Shown here: positions 42,842 through 50,977 of the stretch, piece by piece
Layout: each line of letters begins with the position of its first letter
Numbering within the stretch: position 1 is the stretch's first letter
NCBI GenBank assembly: GCA_963678085.1
Contig: OY782680.1
Coordinates: 124,001-188,000 of the forward strand
Direction of reading: 5' to 3'
DNA: 64,000 nt
Origin: Aliishimia sp963678085
Lineage (GTDB): Bacteria > Pseudomonadota > Alphaproteobacteria > Rhodobacterales > Rhodobacteraceae
Notes under the pieces: generated by a model
What the model was told of the DNA's origin: nothing
The model's input: only the letters and a program-made list of their open reading frames with translations
The model's database searches: none
Program-made: the position numbers and the translations under genes

Positions 42842-43080
42842 AAGCTCTGTCTTGGGTGTTTGTCAAACTTCTGGCGCTGCCTATCCACTTTTACCGGCTC
42901 TTCATTTCGCCCTGGCTCGGACATAATTGCCGATACCAACCCACCTGTTCAGCCTATGCTTTGGAGGCACTGCACAAACACGGCCCCCTGCACGGCTCTT
43001 GGCTAGCGTTTCGCCGGATCACACGCTGCCATCCATGGGGCGATAGCGGCTATGATCCGGTTCCGCCAAAAGATCCTTAG
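42838..43080 (+). CDS. yidD: Membrane protein insertion efficiency factor YidD
   Basis: The 80-residue protein contains the hallmark YRLFISPWLGHNCRYQPTCS and YALEALHKHG, and the C-terminal RCHPWGDSGYDPVPP. YidD lies on the inner membrane through an amphipathic helix and aids insertion of proteins with YidC. It starts with GTG at 42838, overlapping rnpA. yidC, which normally follows, is absent: a convergent gene ends inside the yidD stop. Confidence 0.95.
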   Translation: MKALSWVFVKLLALPIHFYRLFISPWLGHNCRYQPTCSAYALEALHKHGPLHGSWLAFRRITRCHPWGDSGYDPVPPKDP

Positions 43081-44738
43081 CGTTTGATGAACGAGACGAG
43101 AATATAACGCTCGCCCTTGGACACCGCGCGCCCACCATGGCGATGCGTAATGCGCCCTGGGTGCAGCGATGCATAGCCGATATCCGCTTTATGCACCGCT
43201 TTTTGGCGGTCAAAATATGTCCCGCCCCCCTCATATTCGGTTAGGCGCGATAGCTGAATCAGGCAGGTCAAATCAGAGTCATCATGGTGCAGCGAAAGAT
43301 GCCCCTGGGCCTTAGCTGTATATTTCGCCAGGAAAGTCTCCGCCTCAAGGTTACGCCAACTGTTTTGCGGTAAATGCCAAAGCGCCTTTGCGCAGGGGTA
43401 GATGTATTTGTTTAAAATTGCATCATAGGTTTCACGCAGCCCCAAAACATCCAAGAGCATATCAGTGGTGGGGTAGTAATAATGCCGGTCCGTTGTCCAG
43501 CATTCGGAAAACTCTGCCTCTTCGCGTATTTTCTCGCAGAACTCTTCTGTGAAGACGGGGAAAGAAAACACATCTGCGACGGGCTCATCGACAATCAAAT
43601 CCCATTCCTTTGTGCGTGTCGCATAGGCAACAAAACGCTCTTCCCAGGCCTCGGGGTCGTCAAAATAGGTATACAGTTCAGGGTATTTGCAAGTTGGTTT
43701 TGGTTCTTGTGCCGCAAGCGCGAGCCAGTCGGTTATGCGCGTCTCCCAGGCATGTGTTTCGGCATAAGCGCGGGCTGCTTTCACATGCTCGCTCGCAGCC
43801 ACGGGGTTATCACGGCATGCGCGCCAAGCATCAAGCGTTTCAGTCAAGAGATCATCCTGGCCAGGAATAACCGTCGCGCGCCCCTCTAGCAGATCATGTA
43901 AATTGCCATAGGCGGTTGACACGATTTTCACGCCGCCCATCATCATCTCAAGCGCAGATAGGCCGAATTCCTCCATAAACCGAGAAGGATTGATCCAATA
44001 TTCCGCAGCGAGGATCTCTTCGCGCAGCTTGGGGGCAGGAAGAGGGCCCAAATGTTTGATCCCGTCAAGATCTGGCAAATCATCTGGCAGCTCTGTGCCC
44101 ACCGGCATTGCGACATGCAAAACCGCATCTGGCGCTTCTCGTTTGATCACCGGCCAAGCCGCATAGAGCATTTTCAGTGTTTTCAAATTGCCAGAGGTAA
44201 AGATGAAACGGTTCGCCACCTTTGTGGCACCCTGCAAATCCCAGTCCTTTGGGTCAAGCGCATTGCCGATAACGCAGGCCTTGCGAGAGGCTCCTGGATT
44301 GTCGCTCAGGTAAGATTTCTTGTGGCTTTCAGATTGCAGCACCACATAGGTCAAGCGCGGATCGTGGAAAACAGCAGCGCCACGATTGGGCAGAAGCTCA
44401 CCCCGCCACCAGGGGAAGTGATGATGGTGATGCACAACAAAGGCAGATTTATCCCAAGTGATCCCTTGATCGCTCAGCTCCATGACATAATGGATATAGT
44501 TATGTGCAATCACCAGATCGAAATGCGCCCCGCGCCCCAGTTTCTGCCGATGCACGAAACTGAGATTACCGTCCTGGCTAGGATCCACATCGCCGCTCAC
44601 CGTGACCTTGTGGCCTTGCGCCGCGAGTTGCTCAGCCATTTCTATCGCTTGGTTGAGCGCCCCGTTACCCCCCCATTGATCCCAAAGAGCCTTGCTAAAT
44701 TTGTTGCGAAAGGTTCCGAGATAGACCAAAATATTCAT
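43077..44738 (-). CDS. Fusion of GT-B glycosyltransferase and lysyl-hydroxylase-like 2-oxoglutarate oxygenase
   Basis: The 553-residue protein joins two enzymes. Residues 1-345 form a GT4-like GT-B glycosyltransferase, with the nucleotide-sugar site PSRFMEEFGLSALEMMMGG (251-269) and VVLQSES. Residues about 385-553 form a 2-oxoglutarate/Fe(II) oxygenase strikingly like the catalytic end of animal lysyl hydroxylases (PLOD): HHDDSDLT (His484, Asp486), YEGGGTYF, HPGRITHRHGG (His534) and KGERYILVSF (Arg544). Animal LH3 and mimivirus L230 also join glycosyl transfer to lysyl hydroxylation, though with other transferase folds. The target is unknown. A run of five His (103-107) occurs in VVHHHHHFPWW. 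The start at 44738 follows GGA nine bases upstream; an ATG at 44747 has no room for one. Confidence 0.85.
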   Translation of the reverse strand: MNILVYLGTFRNKFSKALWDQWGGNGALNQAIEMAEQLAAQGHKVTVSGDVDPSQDGNLSFVHRQKLGRGAHFDLVIAHNYIHYVMELSDQGITWDKSAFVVHHHHHFPWWRGELLPNRGAAVFHDPRLTYVVLQSESHKKSYLSDNPGASRKACVIGNALDPKDWDLQGATKVANRFIFTSGNLKTLKMLYAAWPVIKREAPDAVLHVAMPVGTELPDDLPDLDGIKHLGPLPAPKLREEILAAEYWINPSRFMEEFGLSALEMMMGGVKIVSTAYGNLHDLLEGRATVIPGQDDLLTETLDAWRACRDNPVAASEHVKAARAYAETHAWETRITDWLALAAQEPKPTCKYPELYTYFDDPEAWEERFVAYATRTKEWDLIVDEPVADVFSFPVFTEEFCEKIREEAEFSECWTTDRHYYYPTTDMLLDVLGLRETYDAILNKYIYPCAKALWHLPQNSWRNLEAETFLAKYTAKAQGHLSLHHDDSDLTCLIQLSRLTEYEGGGTYFDRQKAVHKADIGYASLHPGRITHRHGGRAVSKGERYILVSFIKR

Positions 44739-44925
44739 GACTGACATTCCACTATTTACTGCTCAACGGGTGCGCTTCAGGACACAAATTATGCGCCGAA
44801 CTCGCCCCTACTCATACCGATTACACGCTTAGATTAGGCGGAAAAGGTAAAGAAAAGAAGAGTTTTTTGCACAAATCCCATGGTTTGAACGCGTCATTGC
44901 GCGAAACAATCCGTTTCCAAGGCCT

Positions 44926-45963
44926 TTAATAGTTTTCGCTGACGTCAAAGGCCGCTGGGTAGGTTTGAGCGCCCTTAAGCACCAGATCGGCCATGGCAAT
45001 CCCCACCTTTGGCGCCATACCATAGCCGATTTTGAACCCCCCATTGGCGATATAGTGATCAGGCTTTCCCGGCCATGTCCCGAGCATGGGGGCCCGGCTA
45101 CGTGCTCGGGGTCTTAGGCCAGCCCATTTTGTCAGCACCTTGGCGTTCTTTAGCTCTGGCACCAATTGGCGGGCACGCTGCAAGAGCGTCTCTAGCTGCT
45201 CATCGGTGGTGCTTGCGCAGGTGAACTCCCGTTCTGTCGTCGATCCAACCGCCAGGGTTCCGTCCTTATGGGGGATCATGTGCAGGCTATCGGCGAAAAG
45301 CTGGGGCAAGCCGGAGCGATCCAGCGCAAGCAAGGCGGCCTGTCCCTTGATCCCCTGACCGACACTGCTGGTATGGTCTTGGGAAAGCGCCTCTAGCCCT
45401 GCCGCGCCTGTTGCCCAAATTGTCGCCCCGGCTACGCTTTCGGGTGCCTCTGAAACCCGGCAACCGCGCGCGGCGAGAGCCTCGGCCAACGCAGAACAGG
45501 CCAGTCGCGGATGGATATGGGCGCTGAGCGTGTCTTTGATATAATACCCGGTCGGGCTCTCTATCTGCCAACCTTCGCTATCGCGCTGCACTTGCCAAAC
45601 CGCGTGATGTCCCCATAGCTCAGCTGCACTGAGCGCCCGTTGCCGTGCCAACGCCAAACCATGCGCATCCATAATCGGCTGAATGCGGCCAAGCGGGGCA
45701 TATCCGGTGCTGAGCCCCGTTAACTCTTCGATCATTGGCCAAAAGTCACGGGCCATCAGCAGGCTTTCGAGTTGAAACTGCTTTTTCACGTTCCAGTTTT
45801 CCGGCACATGCGGGGCGAGCGCGCCGACCAATCCACCTGAGACACCTGCCGCAACGCCATTTGGGTCAACGATTTCAACGCGCGCACCGCCCTCCACACA
45901 GAACCATGCACAGCACAGGCCGAAAATCCCCGCCCCTCGAATGCTGACGTCAACGCTTGCCAA
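44926..45963 (-). CDS. FAD-dependent oxidoreductase, probable MnmC oxidase-like half
   Basis: The 345-residue protein is a DAO-type flavoprotein with the FAD loop IRGAGIFGLCCAWFCVEGG and the C-terminal FAD contact ANGGFKIGYGMAPK. It is divergent from mnmD, and in E. coli the two activities are one fused protein (MnmC). That makes the FAD half that removes the carboxymethyl group in cmnm5U the best guess. Glycine or D-amino acid oxidase is the alternative. No ATG is available near the start: TTG at 45963 is preceded by AAAGGGG, so TTG is chosen. Confidence 0.75.
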   Translation of the reverse strand: MASVDVSIRGAGIFGLCCAWFCVEGGARVEIVDPNGVAAGVSGGLVGALAPHVPENWNVKKQFQLESLLMARDFWPMIEELTGLSTGYAPLGRIQPIMDAHGLALARQRALSAAELWGHHAVWQVQRDSEGWQIESPTGYYIKDTLSAHIHPRLACSALAEALAARGCRVSEAPESVAGATIWATGAAGLEALSQDHTSSVGQGIKGQAALLALDRSGLPQLFADSLHMIPHKDGTLAVGSTTEREFTCASTTDEQLETLLQRARQLVPELKNAKVLTKWAGLRPRARSRAPMLGTWPGKPDHYIANGGFKIGYGMAPKVGIAMADLVLKGAQTYPAAFDVSENY

Positions 45964-46011
45964 GGCTGCCCCTTTCGCTCAATGCTCAGGCGTCGATTAC
46001 AGGATCAAGCC

Positions 46012-46647
46012 ATGACAGACCAGAGCGCAGAAATTACCTGGAGCGAGAGCGGTGTGCCGATCTCGACCCGCTTTGATGATCCCTATTTCAGCATGGTCTC
46101 GGGGGTGGCTGAGACTGAGCATGTGTTTTTGGCAGGCAATGATCTGCCCGCGCGGTTTCGCGATGGGTTTCATATCGCAGAGCTTGGCTTTGGCACGGGC
46201 CTCAACTTTCTCACCGCACTGCGCGCCTTTCGGCAGGCGGGGGTGGCAGGGCGGCTGCATTTCACCAGTTTCGAAGCTTTTCCCATGACCCGCGCGGATC
46301 AGATCGCTGCGCTCAAGCAGTATCCTGAATTGGATCCAAGCGATCTGGATGGGGCAGAGGATGCGGTTCTGACCGTGATCAAAGGGGATGCGCGGCACAC
46401 ATTGATGCTCTGGCAAGGCATGGCAGATGCGTGGTTCTTGGATGGGTTTTCGCCTGCTAAAAATCCAGAGCTATGGGAGGAAAGCTTGCTCAGAGAAGTT
46501 GCCCGCCACACGGCCCCCGGCGGCACCGCGGCCACTTACACGGCGGCAGGGTTTGTGCGGCGCGGGCTTGAGGCGGCGGGCTTTGCTGTCACCCGCACAC
46601 CCGGCTTTGGGCGCAAACGCCATATGAGCCGTGGCAGGTTAATATGA
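46012..46647 (+). CDS. mnmD: tRNA 5-methylaminomethyl-2-thiouridine methyltransferase, MnmD type
   Basis: MnmD is the SAM-dependent half of MnmC, which methylates nm5s2U34 in the wobble position of certain tRNAs. The 211-residue stand-alone protein shows the opening WSESGVPISTRFDDPYFS, the SAM motif ELGFGTGLNFLTALRAF, and the family mark WFLDGFSPAKNPELW, and ends with GFGRKRHMSRG. The start at 46012 follows AGGA; an upstream in-frame start at 45982 is unlikely. It overlaps the downstream DMT transporter by four bases. Confidence 0.92.
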   Translation: MTDQSAEITWSESGVPISTRFDDPYFSMVSGVAETEHVFLAGNDLPARFRDGFHIAELGFGTGLNFLTALRAFRQAGVAGRLHFTSFEAFPMTRADQIAALKQYPELDPSDLDGAEDAVLTVIKGDARHTLMLWQGMADAWFLDGFSPAKNPELWEESLLREVARHTAPGGTAATYTAAGFVRRGLEAAGFAVTRTPGFGRKRHMSRGRLI

Positions 46648-47522
46648 GCCAATCCAGCAACACCCAAGCGGGCATCGCCCTGATGATCGCCACGACCTTT
46701 GTTTTTGCGCTGCAAGACGGGATTTCGCGGCATCTGGCCTCGGAATATAACACAATCATGGTGGTGATGATCCGCTATTGGTTCTTTGCCGCTTTTGTGA
46801 TCACAATTTCCGCGCGCAAGCCGGGCGGGCTCAGAGCCGTGGTGAGGACGCAGCAACCCATCTTGCAATCCGTGCGCGGTGCGCTCTTGGCTCTGGAGAT
46901 TTGCGTGATGGTCTATGCCTTCACCCTGGTGGGCCTTATCCCTGCACTTGCGGTTTTCACGGCCTATCCCCTATTGGTCGCTGCCCTTTCCGGCCCCGTG
47001 CTGGGCGAGCCCGTGGGCTGGCGGCGCTGGGGGGCTATTGGTATCGGCTTTATCGGGGTTGTGATTATTCTCAATCCCAGCTCGGATGTGTTCACGCTGG
47101 CCTCTATTGTGCCGTTTTGCTCTGCCCTTCTTTTCGCACTTTATGGATTGCTCACCCGCTATGCGGCCAAGAAGGACGCTACCGCCACATCGTTCTTTTG
47201 GACCGGCACGGTTGGAGCTTTGGTCATGACGGCGGTTGGTCTCTGGGTCTGGGAACCTATGAGCCGCAACGATTGGATCTGGATGGGATGCCTTTGCGTG
47301 AGCGGTGCTTTCGGTCACTGGTTGCTGATTAAATGCTATGAGGTTGCCGAAGCCAGCGCCGTGCAGCCCTTTGCGTATCTGCAATTCGTTTTCGGCGCAG
47401 CGATCGCCATGGCCGTATTCGGGGAAACTATGACTGCTAACATCACCATAGGCGCCGGCGTCGTCATCGCGGCGGGCCTCTTTACCCTGTGGCGCGAAAG
47501 GGTGGCGTCGTCCTCTGCCTAA
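46644..47522 (+). CDS. DMT superfamily (EamA) permease
   Basis: The 292-residue protein has about ten membrane helices in two EamA repeats (roughly 8-140 and 152-285). Signatures are FALQDGISRHLASEYN, LEICVMVYAFTLVGLIP and the C-terminal EASAVQPFAYLQFVFG. EamA proteins export amino acids, nucleosides or metabolites; the substrate here is not apparent. It is coupled to mnmD by a four-base overlap. It converges on the TctE-type kinase with overlapping stops. Confidence 0.9.
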   Translation: MSQSSNTQAGIALMIATTFVFALQDGISRHLASEYNTIMVVMIRYWFFAAFVITISARKPGGLRAVVRTQQPILQSVRGALLALEICVMVYAFTLVGLIPALAVFTAYPLLVAALSGPVLGEPVGWRRWGAIGIGFIGVVIILNPSSDVFTLASIVPFCSALLFALYGLLTRYAAKKDATATSFFWTGTVGALVMTAVGLWVWEPMSRNDWIWMGCLCVSGAFGHWLLIKCYEVAEASAVQPFAYLQFVFGAAIAMAVFGETMTANITIGAGVVIAAGLFTLWRERVASSSA

Positions 47523-48886
47523 TCCGCCAATTTCAGTGAGAGCGTTAGGCTTGCCCCATGGCTTATGTCGCCAATGGTAAGTTCCCCGCCATGGCGCTGC
47601 GCGACTGAGGCGGCAATGGCAAGCCCGAGCCCGGTTCCTTGCGAGGGTTCAAGCTGCGAAAAGCGCCCCAAAGCGATCTCTCGATCCTTGGGCAACAGGG
47701 TTTTCCCGTCATTGCGCACGGTGATCTGTGCAAATCCGTCCCGGCAGCCCAGCGAAACGTCGATCAAGGCCATGGATGGCCCCCCATGTTTGAGCGCATT
47801 GTCGATCAAATTCTTCAGCGCCTCTGAGATGAAAACCCTGTCCCCGCGTATAGGCACCGGGTGATCGGGCAAGGTCAGTTCGAACTCAAGCCCACGCGAC
47901 AAGATACCTGGCCCGATTTCTTGGCATAGGCTTTTTACGTTCAGCGTCAGGTCAAATGTTTCCTTCTGGCTCTCGGGCATGGGTTGGCGCAGACGCTCAA
48001 TGGAGAGCAATCGCTCTGTCACATGCGACGCTTCGCGCGCGGCTATGATCAGCTCGTCAATGCGGTGCGCGCGATCCGTCTCGGTTGGAGCATTGCGCAG
48101 GGCCTCGGCCATAGATTGCACAGCAGCGACCGGGTTGCGCAACTGATGCGCAGCGTTCGAGATAAACACTTGATGCGCGCTCATGCTTTCTTCCACCTTG
48201 GCCAAGAGCCGGTTGAGCGTGGCGACGATACCGCGAACCTCCTGGGGCACGGCGCGTTTGATCTGACTGAGATCATCGGGCGAGCGTTTGGAAATCGCAT
48301 CTTGTAAATTGAGCAAGGGACGCAGCCCACGATCAACCGAGATCAAAATCGCCAAAGCAAGTGTCACCAGCAAACCGATAATCAAGGCAACCCCGCGCAG
48401 CGCCAATTGGCGGGCAAAGCGCGTGCGATCAGACATCTTTTGCCAAACGGTTACAACAGCAATGCCACTCACGGCGTCGATAGTCATGCGCTCTGCAAAT
48501 TGCAGCACACGCACGGGCTCTCCGCGATAGGTCGCCTCAAAATATCGAGGAGCATAGGGTTCACGCACCGCTGTGGACACGGTTGCAGGTGGGTAGGCAT
48601 AGCCGGTGATATAGATCCCTCCTGGGCCAGTGACATGATAAAACAACTCGCCCCCGGTGGCATCGCGGATTAGATCGCTTGTGGTCGGCAACAAAGCATC
48701 CCCGCCAGAGATCGCAACATCGCGCGAGATAGCCAAAGACGCCGCCAAGAGCGCGCGGTCAAAGAGATCTTCGGCTGTGCGATGCGCCACAACAAAGCGC
48801 CATATCCCCACGAGAGTGGCCATGATGATCAGTGGCGCAATGATCAAAACAAAGAGCCGTTGGCGCAAGGAATAGACGCGGGTCAT
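47519..48886 (-). CDS. Sensor histidine kinase, TctE type
   Basis: The 455-residue protein has an N-terminal membrane helix (about 10-32), a periplasmic domain of TctE type (about 33-155, ASLAISRDVAISGGDALLPT), a second helix (160-180), HAMP, HisKA (SNAAHQLRNPVAAVQ) and ATPase (NLIDNALKHGG, GTGLGLAIA). It partners the response regulator seven bases upstream. TctE senses tricarboxylates such as citrate, and the divergent transporter supports that. The start at 48886 (ATG) is preferred; an in-frame TTG at 48904 overlaps the regulator. Confidence 0.9.
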   Translation of the reverse strand: MTRVYSLRQRLFVLIIAPLIIMATLVGIWRFVVAHRTAEDLFDRALLAASLAISRDVAISGGDALLPTTSDLIRDATGGELFYHVTGPGGIYITGYAYPPATVSTAVREPYAPRYFEATYRGEPVRVLQFAERMTIDAVSGIAVVTVWQKMSDRTRFARQLALRGVALIIGLLVTLALAILISVDRGLRPLLNLQDAISKRSPDDLSQIKRAVPQEVRGIVATLNRLLAKVEESMSAHQVFISNAAHQLRNPVAAVQSMAEALRNAPTETDRAHRIDELIIAAREASHVTERLLSIERLRQPMPESQKETFDLTLNVKSLCQEIGPGILSRGLEFELTLPDHPVPIRGDRVFISEALKNLIDNALKHGGPSMALIDVSLGCRDGFAQITVRNDGKTLLPKDREIALGRFSQLEPSQGTGLGLAIAASVAQRHGGELTIGDISHGASLTLSLKLAD

Positions 48887-48893
48887 GGGCAGC

Positions 48894-49565
48894 TCATTTG
48901 GCAATCGCTTCGAGCATATATCCCAAACCTCTGGCGGTTTTGATGGTTACGCCATGACCGGCCAAACGCCGCCGCAAACGCGAAACATGGGGTTCGATCA
49001 CCGTTTCCTCCACATCTGCCCCGACCCCATAGACATGATCGGTTAGATCGGATTTGGACACGATCCGCCCGCGCCGCTCTAGCAGGCATTCAAAGATCGC
49101 CAGCTCTTTACGTGCCAGAGCAAGCGGTGCGCCGCGCACGGAAACCTGCCGTGCTGTGCGGTCAAAGACGAGATCACCGATGGTTTCAACCGCGCCATAT
49201 TCCAAGCTCTTGCGCCGCGATAATGCGCGAATGCGGGCTTCTAATTCATCCATCTCAAAGGGCTTTACCAGATAGTCATCCGCCCCCAGATCGAGCCCGG
49301 TCACGCGATCTTCGAGCCCCGCGCGCGCGGTCAAGAGAATAACTGGCGCAGTGTCCTCCCGTGCCCGCAATGCGCGCAATACGTCTAAACCGCTTTGCCC
49401 TGGCAGGTTGACATCCAAAACGATCAGGTCAGCGCTTTCGCGGGCAAGGAACAGATCAGCCTCACCCCCATCGTGCAGTATATCGGCCGCATGGCCGCGA
49501 TCCCTCAGACGGTAAGCAATCGCTTTGGCCAATGTTTCGTTATCTTCGACAATGACGATCCGCAT
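48894..49565 (-). CDS. OmpR-type response regulator, TctD type
   Basis: The 223-residue protein has a receiver domain (phospho-Asp in LIVLDVNLPG near residue 51, ILLTARAG and LGADDYLVKPF) and a C-terminal winged helix (TVIEPHVSRLRRRLAGHG). It is divergent from the tctC gene with 139 bases between, where its binding site presumably lies. It should switch on the tricarboxylate transporter when its kinase partner is activated. Confidence 0.92.
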   Translation of the reverse strand: MRIVIVEDNETLAKAIAYRLRDRGHAADILHDGGEADLFLARESADLIVLDVNLPGQSGLDVLRALRAREDTAPVILLTARAGLEDRVTGLDLGADDYLVKPFEMDELEARIRALSRRKSLEYGAVETIGDLVFDRTARQVSVRGAPLALARKELAIFECLLERRGRIVSKSDLTDHVYGVGADVEETVIEPHVSRLRRRLAGHGVTIKTARGLGYMLEAIAK

Positions 49566-49704
49566 GCCCTATCCTGCAAGCTTGGCGCAAGGTTGAGCGC
49601 CTATCTTGTTCCGATTGAGGGGGAATCAACCCCGCAAATACTGGCAAACGCAAAAAGGGGGGAGGCCCATTTATGCGTCTGCATGGTCAAAATGGGAGGA
49701 TTTC

Positions 49705-50793
49705 ATGACCGTTTCCAATTTCACACGTCGTGCCGTTATGGGCGTTATCGCTGCTGCAGGGTTGGCTTTCCCGGCGAGCGCCGAGGTCGATATGTCCGGC
49801 AAAACCATTGAATGGATCATTCCATTCTCTGAAACGGGCGGTTCGGCCAAATGGGCTAATTTCTTCGCGCCGCTGCTCAGCGAAGCGCTACCAGGTCAGC
49901 CCACTGTTGTGGTTAAGTTCATACCGGGCGCTGGTTCCACCAAAGGCGCGAACTGGTTCCAAGAGCAAGAGCATGAAGATGGCACGCTGTTGTTCGGCTC
50001 ATCCGGCTCCACGCAATTCCCCTATCTGTTGGGCGATCCGCGTGTGCGTTATGAATATAAAGACTGGCACCCGGTTATGGCATCAGGCACTGGCGGTGTT
50101 GCCTATCTGAATGCTGAGGACGGCGCAAAGTTCGATGGCTCTGCAAATGCGCTGAAAGACACCGATTTCATCTATGGCTCGCAGGGCGCAACGCGGCTGG
50201 ATCTCGTTCCGCTTCTGGCTTGGGAAATGCTGGGCATGAACGTGGAGCCGGTTTTCGGCATCAAAGGGCGCGGTGATGGCCGTCTTATGTTTGAGCGCGG
50301 AGAGGCCAATATCGACTATCAGACCTCTTCGGGCTATCTCAAAGGTTCTGCCGAAATGGTCGAAAGCGGTCAAGCTGTCGCTATGATGACTTGGGGCGCG
50401 CTGGATGCCAATGGCGATATCGTGCGCGATCCGACCTTCCCGGATATCCCGACCTTTAAGGAAGTCTGTGAAGCAACGGATGGCTGCGAAACCTCTGGCG
50501 AGGCTTGGGATGCGTGGAAGGCCTTCTTTGTAGCGGGCTTCCCTGTGCAAAAGCTGGCCTTCTTGCCCGCGGGCACGCCTCAGGAGGTGATTGACACCTA
50601 CACCGCCGCATTTGAGGCCGTGGTCGCCCGTGATGATTTCGCCGAGATTTCCGCTAAACGGGTTGGGAAATACGAGGTCTTTACCGGCGTCGGCGCGGGT
50701 GCGGCTTTGGGAACAGCCACCTCAGTTCCAGATGAGGCCAAAGCCTATGTCACAAACTGGCTCAAAGAGTCCTACGGCGTCACGCTAAAGTAA
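49705..50793 (+). CDS. tctC: Tripartite tricarboxylate transporter substrate-binding protein (TctC)
   Basis: TctC binds a tricarboxylate in the periplasm and delivers it to TctAB. The 362-residue protein has a Tat-like signal (TRRAVMGVIAAAGLAFPASA) followed by a Bug/TctC fold with IEWIIPFSETGGSAKWANFF, PGAGSTKGANWF and FLPAGTPQEVIDTY. The start at 49705 follows GGAGGA; a longer frame to 49606 is not supported. It is the first gene of the plus-strand operon and is separated from tctAB by a repeat element of about 110 bases. Confidence 0.9.
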   Translation: MTVSNFTRRAVMGVIAAAGLAFPASAEVDMSGKTIEWIIPFSETGGSAKWANFFAPLLSEALPGQPTVVVKFIPGAGSTKGANWFQEQEHEDGTLLFGSSGSTQFPYLLGDPRVRYEYKDWHPVMASGTGGVAYLNAEDGAKFDGSANALKDTDFIYGSQGATRLDLVPLLAWEMLGMNVEPVFGIKGRGDGRLMFERGEANIDYQTSSGYLKGSAEMVESGQAVAMMTWGALDANGDIVRDPTFPDIPTFKEVCEATDGCETSGEAWDAWKAFFVAGFPVQKLAFLPAGTPQEVIDTYTAAFEAVVARDDFAEISAKRVGKYEVFTGVGAGAALGTATSVPDEAKAYVTNWLKESYGVTLK

Positions 50794-50805
50794 GCTGACC
50801 CGTCC

Positions 50806-50858
50806 TAGTCCATCGACCCAAGCAAATTGCAATGAAATTTGCGAGGAAAGTTGATGGA
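50806..50858. repeat. Palindromic repeat with shared outer arms, different core
   Basis: TAGTCCATCGACCC and AAGTTGATGGA are exactly those of 38408-38457; the 9-base arms pair (50809-50817 and 50850-50858). The core is a perfect 7-base stem, GCAAATT/AATTTGC (50822-50828 and 50836-50842). The unit lies between tctC and tctAB and could lower read-through or stabilise the tctC message. Confidence 0.7.
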
Positions 50859-50869
50859 TAAACAAAAGC

Positions 50870-50915
50870 CTAGTCCTCTTCTTTGTCCGTCAGAACGCGC
50901 GAAGCAGAGGACTAG
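50870..50915 (+). repeat. Inverted repeat between tctC and tctAB
   Basis: CTAGTCCTCT (50870-50879) and AGAGGACTAG (50906-50915) are perfect 10-base inverted repeats with a 26-base loop. A second GC-rich near-palindrome (GCGCGCGCC ... GGCGCGCGC) follows up to about 50942. No T-run is present. Together with the preceding repeat it makes this intergenic region an unusually structured RNA. Confidence 0.6.
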
Positions 50916-50977
50916 CGCGCGCCACTCTATCCCGGCGCGCGCCCTATTTCGCACATAGGTAAAGAAAGGTGGCTTCG

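Noticed and set aside
50870..50915. Terminal inverted repeats of an insertion sequence
   Set aside because: There is no transposase and the arms are only 26 bases apart.
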